Positions 23,644 through 34,289 of a stretch of DNA of 64,000 bases are shown here, piece by piece. Every line of letters starts with the position of its first letter. The stretch's first letter is position 1. Made by a program: the position numbers and the translations under genes. The notes under the pieces were generated by a model. The model was not told the origin of the DNA, searched no databases, and worked only from the letters and a program-made list of their open reading frames with translations. The stretch is from Thermothelomyces thermophilus ATCC 42464 (lineage: Eukaryota > Ascomycota > Sordariomycetes > Sordariales > Chaetomiaceae): positions 982,001 through 1,046,000 of the forward strand of contig NC_016478.1 in the NCBI RefSeq assembly GCF_000226095.1, written 5' to 3'.

Positions 23644-24821
23644 TGCTAATAAGGCTTCATCACTCTGAAAATACTTACGACGATGAGAAAAGGGGGCGAG
23701 GGGATGACGAAACAAGACAACTACCGGGAGTTCGAAAGGAAAACCCCAGGATCGCGGTAATATACGGCGCGCACTGCCATAATCATCATCATCATTATCT
23801 CACCACGACCACCACCACCACCACCACCATCATCATCATCAATCGCCATCGATCTAGACGAACCGATTTGCTCACGCACAACATGCATATACCACCAACA
23901 TCTTTCCCGCCGTGTTCCACAGTTTCCTTTATCTGCATTCTTCCGCGTTCAATGTCAATGATACCAAGGGATGTCAAGGGATACCGAGTTCCAGGCCCTC
24001 CTTCCGATCCTTTATCGACCAATACTTCTCTATGCTCATCATATTCTTTTTAATCCTAAATTCGCCTCATCCACCGATTAACGGCGGGGCCTCTCTTTCT
24101 TGTATCCTTTCAAATCTCATAACTTGTCTGTCCCCCTACGAGACAATTTCCTTTTGACTATGTCAGAGAGAGGTTTTGCCCTCGACTTGTTCCTGGTTTC
24201 TTTTTTTTTGTTGTTGTTATATGATATGCTATTCCCGGTTCTGAAGGGCTTGGGAATCCGGTTCTTTCCGGAAATGATGCAAAAGGAGTTTTTCAGAGGT
24301 GGAATGCATTTGAATCTGGTCGATATTTGGATGGGTGTAACTTGTTTTTTTATTGACGTTTTTGGGGCTCTATCTCACCAGGTTAGAGGTGGGCTGCTGG
24401 GTTGGTCGTTGTGTGGCGGTCTGCCTGGTTTTTATGGCGCGTTTTTAGAAGGAGAGGATGTTGTGTTGTTCCCCTTATCTCATTTTCCTGGCCTGGGGCG
24501 TCTGGGTCAGCTTGCTTGGAGATGAGGGAGGGGTGTGTCTTCTAGGGGATATGTGGGATACATGGATGTGTGTGAATGTGTGTGAGATACCTTGTGAATA
24601 GCAGGAAGAGGGTGAGCAGCTGTGAATAAAAGGAAGATGTTCCTCTATAGCTATCTAAGAGAAGCGGGGTGGGTGATGCTGTGGGTAGCAATTGAAGATA
24701 CTTCAAGTTCAGTCCCATTCCTTCCAATTCCTGGTGTTGTGATAATCTTGTGTGCACAGCGTGTTGAGAAAGTCTCTGGGCAAGGGGGATTGGTGGTCAT
24801 GATCAGCGGTTCTCTGTTGAT

Positions 24822-24973
24822 AACCCTTCCGTTCTGCCTTAACCCTTCCGTTCTGCCTTAACCCTTCCGTTCTGCCTTAACCCTTCCGTTCTGCCTTAAC
24901 CCTTCCGTTCTGCCTTAACCCTTCCGTTCTGCCTTAACCCTTCCGTTCTGCCTTAACCCTTCCGTTCTGCCTT
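24822..24973. repeat. Perfect minisatellite, 8 x 19 bp
   Basis: The unit AACCCTTCCGTTCTGCCTT occurs eight times head to tail without one mismatch (152 bp). The unit is not the fungal telomere repeat. Perfect identity suggests recent expansion or ongoing homogenisation. Confidence 0.97.
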
Positions 24974-26023
24974 AAAACAGCTTCAGGAATATTGCATACG
25001 GCCTTCGGAATGTATTTTGTATGTAGGTGTGTGTCGGACTCGCCGCGACCTGCAACTGCATTAGGCGTCCAGGAAGGGCAATATCATCTTGCCTGGATGG
25101 TTTCTTTTATCTGAACTCCCTATTTTTCCAGAACAGTATCAGACCGCAGATTTTCAGTCTTTGGCAAGCAATACGTAGCTTTTGCCCTAGGCTTCATTGA
25201 CCAGAGTTATAAAAACTCTGATTCCCTTCCCACACTTGAGACTTTCCTCTCATATTCCACATGTGCAACATTTGGAAACACTTGAATCTTGTTTCAAAAA
25301 TACTAAGCAACAAGTGCAAGTCCATCCTCTAACTAATCTGACCTTCTGTTTCCTACTCCCTTCTGCTCTCCCCCCTTGTTTTCTCACTTCTGTACTCCGT
25401 ATTACATGCTGCATTATACGGGATCACGCATCACGAGCAAACAAACTCAAAACGGCAATGGCAGCCAAGGCATCTTCCAGGCGTACGTGTTTACATCCGT
25501 TGCTTGCCCAACGATGGAGAGCCAGCGACCCTCAACATCCCTGAACCGATACCATGAGATATGACATGCGATCCAAGACGCTGCAAGCCCATTTCCTTCC
25601 CCCCTTCAAATAGCCTGCCCATCACGAGCTCGATCCAAGATATTGGTACTGTTGCTGGGAACACAGCTCATCCAGGTCATTTGTTACCATCTTATTCTCC
25701 CCAGATCCTCACTTATGCTACGTTCCAACCATTCTTGGCGACACTGAAAAGCAAGAACCGGACTGGTACAGAGTCACCCTCTCCCGCCTCGCGGATCTAC
25801 GAATCTCCCAGGGTAGGACAAGCCGCAGCCTCCGATACTGGGGCGTGCGTAACGGGAATTAAGACGTCACCTCTATCATGGCATTACTATGCGTAAAAAA
25901 GTTGCGTAATCAGGCCATCAGAGAGTTCGTCTACAACACCTCGATACACATATATGCCTACGCTCTTCCAGCGATGGCTGGATCGTGCACTGCCTGCTAA
26001 AATCTAAGGAGCTGGAACCACTC

Positions 26024-26062
26024 CGCTCACTCGCTCACTTGCTCACTCGCTCACTCACTCAC
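26024..26062. repeat. Short tandem repeat, 8-bp unit CGCTCACT
   Basis: Four units, one with a C-to-T change, run into a CACTCACTCAC tail. It lies in intergenic DNA about 400 bp beyond the RPS0 stop codon. Confidence 0.85.
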
Positions 26063-26456
26063 CAAGCAATCGCACAATGACGGCAGAGATCAGAGTCAGA
26101 TTCGCCGTTCCGGAACGACTCCTATGTATGAGAAATCCGCACACTTCCCACGAACCCGAAACATGGCCAAGTAGTATTCCTATGGCGAGGCGGGATAACG
26201 ATTAAGTCCACCCCTCATGACCCCACAGGGCATTCCCCCTCTCCGGCAAAGGCCAGAAAGGGTATCTTTCCCTCATTAGTGCGGTCATGTGTTACCTCGG
26301 GCCAAAGGGACGGTACCTTGCACCGCTGTCCGAGTTGAGACGAGAAGAAAGCCAATGCGAGTGGAAATGGGCCGGGAGAGAGACAAAGCCCGTTTGTATC
26401 CGCGCCGTTACGCCTGACCCCGAAAACTGCTCTTTTTATTGTACGCCATCTCCTGT

Positions 26457-27619
26457 CTACCAGCCGGACTCCTTGGGAGCGTCGGCCCACTCGGTGGTGG
26501 CGGGAGCGGCACCGGCGGCGGCACCGGACTCCCAGGTGGCAGGCGCGGCCTCGCTCCACTCGCCAGTAGCGGCGGCAGGGAAGCCAGCAGGGGCAGCCTC
26601 CCAGTCACCAGCACCCGCCGCGAAGCCGGACTCAATGGCGACGGGGCCCTCCTCATCAACACCGGGGAGCTTCTCCTCCTCGACCTTTTCCTCGGCCTCG
26701 GCCTCAGGGTCGCGGTCTAAAAGAACTGGTCAACCTTGCGGCTTCATCTGGAGGCATACGACATGAGGGAACATACAGAAGTAGAGATCGGGCATCACAT
26801 CCCAGGGGGTCTCGCGGTTGTAGATGGTGCCGCGCAGGCGGAGGACCTCGCGGGCCAGCATCCACCAGATCAGGCCGATGGCGTGACGGCCCTTGTTGTT
26901 GGTGGGGATGGCAACGTCGACGAACTCAGTGGGCGAGTCGGTGTCGCAGAGGGCAATGACCGGGATGTTAACGTAGGAGGCCTCCTTGATGGCTTGGGCG
27001 TCGGTGCGGGGGTCGGTGACGACGATCAGACGGGGCTCCTTGAACGAACGGGTGATGTAGTTGGTGAAGGAGCCGGGGGTGAAGCGGCCAGCGATGGCCT
27101 GGGCGCCGGTGTGGGCGGCGAACTTGAGGACGGCACGCTGGCCGTAGGGACGAGCAGAGATGACGCAGACATCGCTCGGGTTGTCAATGGCGGCAATGAT
27201 GCGGGCCGCGAAGACGATCTTCTCCCTGCAGACGTGTATGTTAGCTTCTGCGACTTCGCGTCTCACGTCTCCTGACAGGCCGTTTAGGGGCGCCGGCGCC
27301 GTTTCATTCCACGTACCAGGTCTTGCCGATGTTGATGATGTTCACACCGTCGGCACGAGTCTTCCAGAGGTAGGCTACACGCAAAGAAAAACCTGTCAGA
27401 CATCTCTCGTCTTTGGCTGAATACGCGGTCGGGGAGAATTACGCTGCATGTGGACGCCCAGGCTACCGCGATTGTCAGTATGCGCCGCAAACATGAAGGG
27501 ATCTTCCAGAGTCCCGGGAACACGCACTTCTTGGAGCCGATGTGGCACTGAGCAGCGAGCAGCTGCTCAATGTCGGTGCTCGTGGCATTGAAGATGGAGG
27601 GGAGGTTAGCGGGCGCCAT
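26457..27619 (-). CDS. RPS0: 40S ribosomal protein S0 (uS2, RPSA/laminin-receptor homologue)
   Basis: Five minus-strand exons, 27619-27528, 27462-27443, 27374-27317, 27225-26777 and 26716-26457, give 292 residues, the usual fungal length. The second is only 20 nt. Introns are 65, 68, 91 and 60 nt. The protein opens [19 protein letters not shown] and continues through [39 protein letters not shown], a long conserved core and [20 protein letters not shown]. It ends in the Ala/Trp/Glu repeats ([14 protein letters not shown]) typical of eukaryotic uS2 tails. uS2 is a structural protein of the small cytosolic subunit, needed for late 18S maturation. It is head-to-head with mitochondrial uS15. Confidence 0.95.
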
Positions 27620-28052
27620 CTTGACTGTGCTTTCTCTCGTTGGACGTGACGACGGGAGAAAGATGTCAAGGTTTGGGCGTTCACGAGTGGGATATATTTT
27701 TCTGGGCCGAGCGAGCGCTGCAGGGCGGAGCTTCTGCGATTTTGGCACACAAATTCAATTTTGTGGAGAGCCCCGCCAGGGTTGTGCAATTGACGACGAA
27801 AAAAGCCAAACGGGCCGTCACCAGCTGGTCAGCCAGCTTCAATTCTTCGACCCGTCGTTTTGCCGACAGCGGGGCCTGGCGCCATGGAGAGCAATTGCGC
27901 TAGTCTTGAACAGGATTAGGTAGCGCAAATCGGCCCCAAAACTTTGGGCCCATGCGCCCAGCGAGAAAGTTGCGAGTCGCGCGAGAGCAAGAAGAACTCT
28001 CGAGCAGATCGGGGAGACATTGGTAGCTCAAACGAAAAAAGATATATTCGCG
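27620..28052. promoter_or_regulatory. Bidirectional promoter region of RPS0 and mitochondrial uS15
   Basis: Only 433 bp separate the two start codons. The region includes a perfect TGGGCCCA palindrome at 27945-27952. No TATA box is evident on either strand. The arrangement could couple cytosolic and mitochondrial ribosome supply; that is inference. Confidence 0.6.
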
Positions 28053-29070
28053 ATGCCTCCCCGGATACCCGCCCCGCAGGGGCTGCGAAGTCTCGCGCGT
28101 GAGATTTCCCGTTTCCATTGGACCTCCAGTTGTCGCCGGTTAGCTAACCATAGCCTCCGCAGTATGCCTTCGTCCGCGTCCGGCCCCGACCCCGGCTCCC
28201 AGCCTGCTGCCACTGGTCCAGACCGCCAACCTTTCGATGAAAGAGAAGAAGAAGCGCATGAAGCAGGACCCTTACGGCTGGGCCCAGGCGCAGCAGCGCA
28301 AGAATGCCCACCTCAAGCGGCGCGAGGAGATCGAAGCGGAGCGCAAGGCCGCCTACGGTGACCCCGTCCACGGCATCACGACGCCCTTTGTCGAGTCCTT
28401 CGACTCGGCCGGCCAGGAGCCCCTCTCGCCCGAGAACCCGGAGGCGGGCGGGGAGCAACACCCGCTGCCGACCTCGCCGCACATCCGCAACTACCTCCTC
28501 AGCCAGGAGGAGCTGGACAAGGCGATCGAGTACTCACGGCGGGTGACGATGCCGCTGACGAACGCGGAGAGCGCGACGACGGACCCGACCGCGGAGGCGG
28601 CCGAACTGGAGGAGCACGCCCGGAAGCACGCAAAGGCGGTGGAGGCGCTGCGGCGCATCACCGATCTCAAGAACGCCGGCGCAAAGGACCGGAAGCACGC
28701 CAACATCCGGCGGTGCATCGAGACGTTCGGCCGCCACGTCACCGACCACACCCTCGAGAACGCAGCCCCCCCACCGGGCCCGGGCCAGGAGCCCAAGCCG
28801 AAGCCGGTGCGCGCCGGGCCCGACACCGGGAGCAGCGAGGTGCAGATCGCTATCCTGACGGCCAAGATCAGGGCGCTGGCGCTGGCGCTGGAAGGGCCCA
28901 AGGGCCACAAAGACAAGAACAACAAGAGGAGTTTGCGGCGGCTGTGCCACAAGCGGCAGAGGCTGCTGAGGTATCTAGAGAGGAAGGAAAGAGGGAGCGG
29001 CCGGTGGCAGTATCTGGTTCAGACCCTCGGCCTGACACCGGCGACGTACAAGGACCAGATCTCGATCTAA
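28053..29070 (+). CDS. Mitochondrial small-subunit ribosomal protein uS15 (Mrps28 type)
   Basis: Exons 28053-28098 and 28163-29070 give 317 residues. The 64-nt intron has a GTGAGA donor, a textbook GCTAAC branch site and a CGCAG acceptor. The start MPPRIPAPQGLRSLALCLRP is Arg/Pro-rich and lacks acidic residues, like a mitochondrial import signal. The middle is a charged helical extension (LSMKEKKKRMKQDPYGWAQ) seen in fungal mitochondrial uS15. The conserved uS15 fold starts near residue 237 (DTGSSEVQIAILTAKIRA) and includes NKRSLRRLCHKRQRLLRYLE. Bacterial S15 has only about 89 residues, so most of this protein is a mitochondrial extension. It acts in the matrix, where uS15 binds the small-subunit rRNA. 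Confidence 0.9.
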
Positions 29071-29304
29071 TACTCGGGGGTTGGGTGGGTTGATAGGTAG
29101 ATGTGAGTTTGTGTGGAAACCCAGAGAAGATGTGTAACTTCTACCATTGTACATTACCGACGGATTAGACAAGAGAGCACGCGAAGATTCCAACATCTTT
29201 GCAAGCCCACGTCACCGCTTGAACTTCGCCAGACGCCAACATCATGCCTCGAAATTCCCAAAGGAAAACAACTCTCTAAGCAACAAGACAAGCCGTAAAT
29301 AACA

Positions 29305-30656
29305 TCAGAACACGCTGATGTAGTTGTTGATCCGCTCCTTTTGGTTCTGAGCTATGCACTCGGCAATCCACGTTATGTTGCGGATTTCCTGATTCACAGC
29401 GTCAGAGACATCTAGTCAAACAACCGGAGAGAGGGGGGGAGGGGGTCCGAAAGAAAAGAAAAGAAAAAGGGAAAAAAATGACAACTTACCTGTTCCCTCA
29501 GCTTGACCCACGCATACACGATCGCATAGGTAAACTGCCGCGTAAAGGCGCTCTTTGCAATCTCCATCTCCTTTTGGTAAAACATATCCTCCAGGCTCCT
29601 GCCATCCGAGCCGGTCCCGCCAGCCATGTTACCAGGCCCGCCAGGCCCACCGCCCAACCCGGCAGCCTCGAAGAAGGCCTTGTAGTCTGCCACGCCCTCC
29701 ACCGCCAACCGCACGCCCTCAAAATCATCGGCGCGCGACAGCATCAGGGTGCCTTCGGGATACAGCCGTCCAAAGTTGGGATACAGCTTCTTGCGGTCCG
29801 CCTTGGAAAGCTCGGTCCCGAACGAGTTGAGCGTGATGTTGATCGCCCGGCGATCGGCCTCGAACTCGAGCAGCTCCGACATGACCTCGGCGGTCGGCGT
29901 GCCGGCCATGTCCGGGTGCGTATTGACAAATTCATAAAAGTCCTCCAGATAGTTCTTGTACAGCGTGTTCCGCACAATCTCGATGTTGAGTTCGTCCAGA
30001 TCCTGGTGGCTCAGGCTGCCCTTGAAGTAGGGCGCAAGGGGCGTCTCGATCAGCACGCTGTTGTAGAGCTCCTCGATGTTGGTCGCCACGCAGAGCACCG
30101 GCATCGTCTCAAACCAGCCCAGCGGGTGGCACCGCTCCAGCAGCTCGCGCGTGTCGCGCTCGTGGAGGGTGCCCGTGATGAGCAGCGCAACGTTGTCGAT
30201 CATGTAGCCGTAGGTGACGTAGTCCATGAACTTGGCGAGCGAGCCGACCGCGTTGGCGCGGACATAGCGAAACTCGCTCACGAGCTTGTCTGTTGTCTTG
30301 GCCGCAAGGCTCGACGTCGAGGGGTTGGGTGGAAGGGATGCGAGGAAGTCACCGTACGCGGGACCTAGTTGGAGTTTGAGGTCTGCAGGCAAGCTGTTAG
30401 GGTCGAATGCCCAAGCTGTGAAAGAAGAGAGAGGGGGGGGTTAAGTTGGTTGGCTACCATCAATGGTCTCGCATTGTGTCATGTTGGTGTAGTTGGTGCT
30501 GGTGAGCAGTCCGTTGCGATAGCCCCGAACAATGCCCTCGATGTATCTGCGGAGAGAGAGAGCGAGAGCGGGTTAGTATCTGTATGCGTGGCGTTGATCA
30601 TGGCCTTTTGGAAAGGAGGTATACCCATTGTTGACGTTGAATAGAAGGCCCTCCAT
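29305..30656 (-). CDS. VMA6: V-type ATPase subunit d (Vma6)
   Basis: Four minus-strand exons, 30656-30625, 30546-30458, 30382-29490 and 29388-29305, join to 365 residues. Introns are 78, 75 and 101 nt. The protein begins [20 protein letters not shown], runs through [20 protein letters not shown] and [20 protein letters not shown], and ends [19 protein letters not shown]. This is the full signature of the d subunit, the funnel that couples the central rotor stalk to the membrane c-ring of the vacuolar proton pump. A Gly-rich loop near residue 300 ([13 protein letters not shown]) is a fungal-type insertion. The last exon encodes only 27 residues, and without it the conserved C-terminus would be lost. 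It diverges from NOP58. Confidence 0.94.
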
Positions 30657-31073
30657 CTTGCGCTGCCGGATATGTGTTGAAAGGCTGACGGTAACAGCTC
30701 CGCTAGCGGTTGGAGCTTCTTGATGCGGCGTCTCAGGGTAGCGTCACGGCGTTGGTTCCTTGGTTGGCCGGCATTGAGTGGACCGTGCATACGTTTCGCA
30801 ACGCCCGACCTCCCGACAAGGCGGTCGAACGCGCAGCGCCGCCCGAGCGCCAAGAAAACTTGCCTGCCCCGGGCACAGAGGCAAGAGCTTGGACCTCCAG
30901 AGCCCCACCTGCAACTCCAAACTTGGTGGTAAAAAAATTGTTCTTCGCTCTCGACTTTTTTTCTGCGTGAAGCCCTCGGTCAAAGTGCAAGCACAGCCGC
31001 AGTCGAGCCGCCTTCCCACGCTTCCACCGACAACAGCAAGCGCGGCTGGCGCACCTTTCGACAAACCGCCACC
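30657..31073. promoter_or_regulatory. Bidirectional promoter region of VMA6 and NOP58
   Basis: The 417 bp lie between divergent start codons. NOP58 has a strong CCGCCACCATG start context at its edge. T-rich stretches (about 30938-30962) are present, but no TATA box is seen. Confidence 0.5.
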
Positions 31074-33082
31074 ATGCCTCTCTTTATCCTTACCGAGACC
31101 AGCGCCGGGTAAGTGCAAGTCGTCCAATGGCAGGAGACACTCCGCCAGTCTCCAACCGACCTGCCCGTGATGGCATTCTTGCTCTGAATCTGTGGAACCA
31201 ATTGATCTAACTGGGTAATCTCAGCTATGGCCTTTTCAAGGCGGCCGACAAGAAACTGCTGGAGTCCGACAATCTCTCAGAACGTCTTTCCACCGTGGAT
31301 AAGATTGTTAAAGAGTAAGTGCACCCTGGCGCGTGCGAGTCGCGTTGTCAGTCTCTTCATGTGCTAACGCTGCCCTCCAGGATTAAGTACAAGGAGTTTG
31401 CCAAGTTCGACAGTGCCGCAACAGCGCTTGAGGAAGTTGCTGGTGTGATTGAGGGCAAGGTCACGCCGAAGCTGGCCAGTCTCCTCAATGAGTTCAAGGA
31501 TGAGAAGAAGGTCACTCTGGCCGTGGCCGAGAGCAAGCTCGGCAGCTCGATTCTCAAGCTTCCCGGATTGAACATCAAGCCCATCTCCGACTCGTCGACA
31601 ACCGACTTGTTCCGTGCCATTCGCAAGCACTTGCCCGACCTCATCCCCGGCATGCTCCCAGAAAACTTCCAGGAGATGTCTCTGGGTTTGTCGCACTCGC
31701 TCTCGCGGCACAAGCTCAAGTTCTCCCCCGACAAGGTCGACGTCATGATTGTGCACGCCGTGTCTCTGCTTGACGAGTTGGACAAGGAGCTAAACACGTA
31801 TGCCATGCGTGTTAAGGAATGGTACGGCTGGCACTTCCCCGAGCTGGCCAAGATTCTGCCCGACAACTTGTCCTATGCCAAGGTCATTGTTGCCCTCGGC
31901 ATGCGTGCAAACGCGTCCAAGGCCGATCTGTCCGAGATCTTGCCTCACGAGATCGAGACCGCCGTCAAGGCCGCTGCTGATATCAGCATGGGTACTGAGA
32001 TCACTGAGGAGGACCTTGAAAACATCAAGCTGCTTGCTGAGCAAGTCATCAGCTACTCCGAATACAGGAGACAGCTTGCCGAGTATCTTGAGAACCGCAT
32101 GAAGGCCATCTCCCCGAACATGACGGAACTCGTCGGTCCTCTTGTTGGTGCTCGGCTCATTGCGCATGCCGGCTCTCTCATCAACCTCGCCAAGAACCCT
32201 GGTTCTACCATCCAGATCCTCGGCGCTGAGAAGGCTCTCTTCCGTGCCCTCAAGACCAAGCACGCGACGCCCAAGTACGGTCTGATCTACCATGCTTCGC
32301 TAGTCGGCCAGGCTTCTGGTGCGAACAAGGGCAAGATGGCTCGTCAGCTGGCTGCGAAGGTTGCGCTTGGTGTGCGTACAGATGCGCTCGCCGAATTTGA
32401 GGAAGACGCGGATGATGAGACGCGCGCCAGCCTGGGTATCCGGGCCAGAGCCAAGCTCGAGAACAACCTGCGCTTGCTAGAGGGCAAGCCGCTGTCGAAG
32501 GGTGTTGCGGTCGGGCCCAACGGCGTTCCGCTCGGCGCCCCCGCCAAGTGGGATATCAAGGAGGCTCGCAAATACAATATTGACGCCGATGGCCTCGGTG
32601 CCGAAGCTCAAGCTCCTAAGAAGCCCCTCATTCAAGAGGTGGATGAGGAGATGGCTGAGCTCGATGTGGCGGACAAGTCCGACGTGGAAATGAAGGACGC
32701 TCCCAGTAAGAAGGACAAGAAGGATAAGAAGGACAAGAAGGACAAAAAGGAGAAGAAGGACAAATCCCAAAAGTCCAAGGAATCCGAGGCTCCGGCGCCG
32801 GCCAAGATTACCGAGAAGGACTACGAGCGCCTGGCCAAGGAGGCCGGCATGTCGGTCTCCAAGTTCACTCGCAAGCTAGAAAAGGGCCAGATCAAGGTGA
32901 ACGCCGATGGCACAGTAGAGGTTCTCAGCAAGAAGGACTCCAAGACACAGGAGGTTGAGGAGGAGCAAGCTGAGACTCCTGTCAAGTCGAAGAGCTCGAA
33001 GCGCAAGCACGAGCCCGAGGAGGAGACGCCAGCGAAGGAGGAGAAGCCAAAGAAGAAGAAGAAGAAGTCCAGCAAGGAGTAA
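31074..33082 (+). CDS. NOP58: Nucleolar protein 58, core box C/D snoRNP protein
   Basis: Exons 31074-31108, 31225-31314 and 31381-33082 give 608 residues, longer than the yeast protein (about 511). The start [20 protein letters not shown] is the conserved NOP58 opening. A coiled-coil region and the Nop domain follow ([55 protein letters not shown]), then a Lys/Asp and Lys/Glu tail with a [19 protein letters not shown] run and a final poly-Lys block. NOP58 pairs with NOP56 and fibrillarin to place the 2'-O-methylation guide RNA and its target. It acts in the nucleolus. Introns of 116 and 66 nt near the start are common in such genes; I could not identify a guide RNA inside them. Confidence 0.96.
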
Positions 33083-33617
33083 CCGGTTGCCTGTTCTGCT
33101 GGGTTTATCTCTTTTACTTGCTTCTCTGTATGATACACCTTCTGGCGTCCCGGCTGGTGGTTTTGGCGTTTGGATGGGCAAGAAAACGGCGTTCGGGTGG
33201 ATTGGTTGTGTGTATTCGTGCCGCACTCCAGCTTCAGGTGATGAAATGGCAGGAACGGCGGCTAGTGGCTGGTGCTCGCTTCACGCGGCACCAATTCTCG
33301 ACAGAGCGAGAAATAGCCTTATTACAGAGTGTCCAGTTTGACTTCCAGATGATATGTTACGTGTATTGAGAGAGTTTGGTAGCCCAGAGAGGAATCAGTG
33401 CTTAGTCCTTGCTTATCGCTTATCGCCCCAAGCACTACGGAGTACCTCGTTGCTTCGCTGTGACCGGGGCCCCACCGAAGCCTCGTCACCAAGGGTCGCT
33501 TTGCGGAGCGACTCGCCAATTCGAGGTTCCCAGTTTGCCGCTGAGTGCTGACCTGTGTACGGAGGAGTTAGCGTGCCTGACTACCTGTGCATTCTACAAC
33601 CCAGCACCATTCGCAAA
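33083..33617. other. Intergenic between NOP58 and the HUB1-like gene
   Basis: About 535 bp contain the NOP58 3' UTR and the promoter of the next gene. One CACTACGGAGTACC copy of the dispersed motif lies at 33433-33446. No gene is seen. Confidence 0.6.
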
Positions 33618-34289
33618 ATGCCAGACTCTCCACGCAGACGGTCGCGGTCACGTTCGCGATCGCCACCGCGACGCCCAAAGGTGAGCGGCGGCTTCAAATG
33701 GAAGGACAAACGCTCGGCCGACACCGACGACCGACGCGATGACCGGGGCCTCCAGCGCGGGTACCGGGACCGTTCACCCAGGAGAGACAGAGAACGTGAT
33801 CGCGGTTTTGGAAGGGATCGGGATCGGGATCGGGATCGGGATCGGGATACTCGCGACAGATCACCCAGGCGGGACCGGAGCCGGGACCGCGATCGGGAGA
33901 GAGAACGAGACAGGGACAGGGACAGGGACAGATACCGCAGAGACCGCTCCCCGCGAAGCAGCAACAATAGTCGGCCTAGCGACCGCGATCGTGACGCGAA
34001 ACCAAAACCTAAGAAAGAAAGGCCAGCGGCAGCACCAACAAACCCTGGCGAAGAAATGATTGTCGTCACGGTCAACGACCGCCTCGGCACCAAGGCCCAG
34101 ATCCCGGCCTTCCCCAGCGACACAATCGGCCAGTTCAAGATCATGGTCGCGATGAAGATCGGGCGAGAGCCGCACGAGATCTTGCTCAAGAGGCAGGGGG
34201 AGCGGCCATTCAAGGACGCCATCACGCTGGGTGACTATGGAATCTCGAACGGTGTGCAGCTAGATCTGGAGGTGGATACGGGGGATTGA
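33618..34289 (+). CDS. Arg/Asp-rich (SR-like) protein with C-terminal HUB1/UBL5 ubiquitin-like domain
   Basis: A single exon encodes 223 residues. Residues 1-140 begin MPDSPRRRSRSRSRSPPRR and are dominated by Arg-Asp, Arg-Glu and Arg-Ser repeats, as in spliceosomal SR-like proteins. From about residue 145 the chain is a HUB1/UBL5 fold: VTVNDRLGTKAQIPAF, DTIGQFKIMVAMKIG, EILLKRQGERPFKDAITLGD and YGISNGVQLDLEV. Yeast and animal HUB1 are stand-alone proteins of about 73 residues that bind spliceosome proteins non-covalently and end in a Tyr-Tyr plus one residue. Here the domain ends EVDTGD and has no Tyr pair. A role in splicing is the natural inference from both halves. The frame is continuous with no splice signals between the halves, so the fusion is not a modelling artefact within this sequence. 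Confidence 0.85.
   Translation: MPDSPRRRSRSRSRSPPRRPKVSGGFKWKDKRSADTDDRRDDRGLQRGYRDRSPRRDRERDRGFGRDRDRDRDRDRDTRDRSPRRDRSRDRDRERERDRDRDRDRYRRDRSPRSSNNSRPSDRDRDAKPKPKKERPAAAPTNPGEEMIVVTVNDRLGTKAQIPAFPSDTIGQFKIMVAMKIGREPHEILLKRQGERPFKDAITLGDYGISNGVQLDLEVDTGD
33814..33849. repeat. Hexanucleotide repeat GGGATC coding for Arg-Asp
   Basis: Five perfect GGGATC units and one GGGATA unit encode alternating Arg-Asp in the HUB1-like protein. A second 6-bp array (GACAGG-type, about 33909-33931) lies downstream, so the RD region seems to grow by repeat slippage. Confidence 0.92.

Larger units (their letters stand above)
23644..26456. other. Convergent intergenic region, no gene recognised
   Basis: The left part is probably LTE1 3' UTR and includes ATC/ACC trinucleotide runs at about 23779-23842. 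The rest is T-rich with open frames lacking any family signature. It holds a perfect 19-bp tandem array (24822-24973), a CTCACTCG-type array (26024-26062) and one TACTCCGTATTACAT motif (25393-25407). It is convergent with RPS0. Confidence 0.6.

Noticed and set aside
24100-24525. A 141-codon frame with a hydrophobic start, considered as a small membrane protein
   Set aside because: T-rich composition by itself yields Phe/Leu-rich translations. There is no codon bias or recognisable family, and it lies in probable 3' flanking DNA.
24822-24973. Interstitial telomere repeat
   Set aside because: The unit contains TTAACCC but is 19 bp long and not a TTAGGG/CCCTAA series.
24822-24973. CRISPR array
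   Set aside because: The copies are directly tandem with no spacers, and the genome is eukaryotic.
29478-30368. A 296-codon open frame on the plus strand opposite VMA6
   Set aside because: Same cause: a shadow of strong third-position G/C bias in the real gene.
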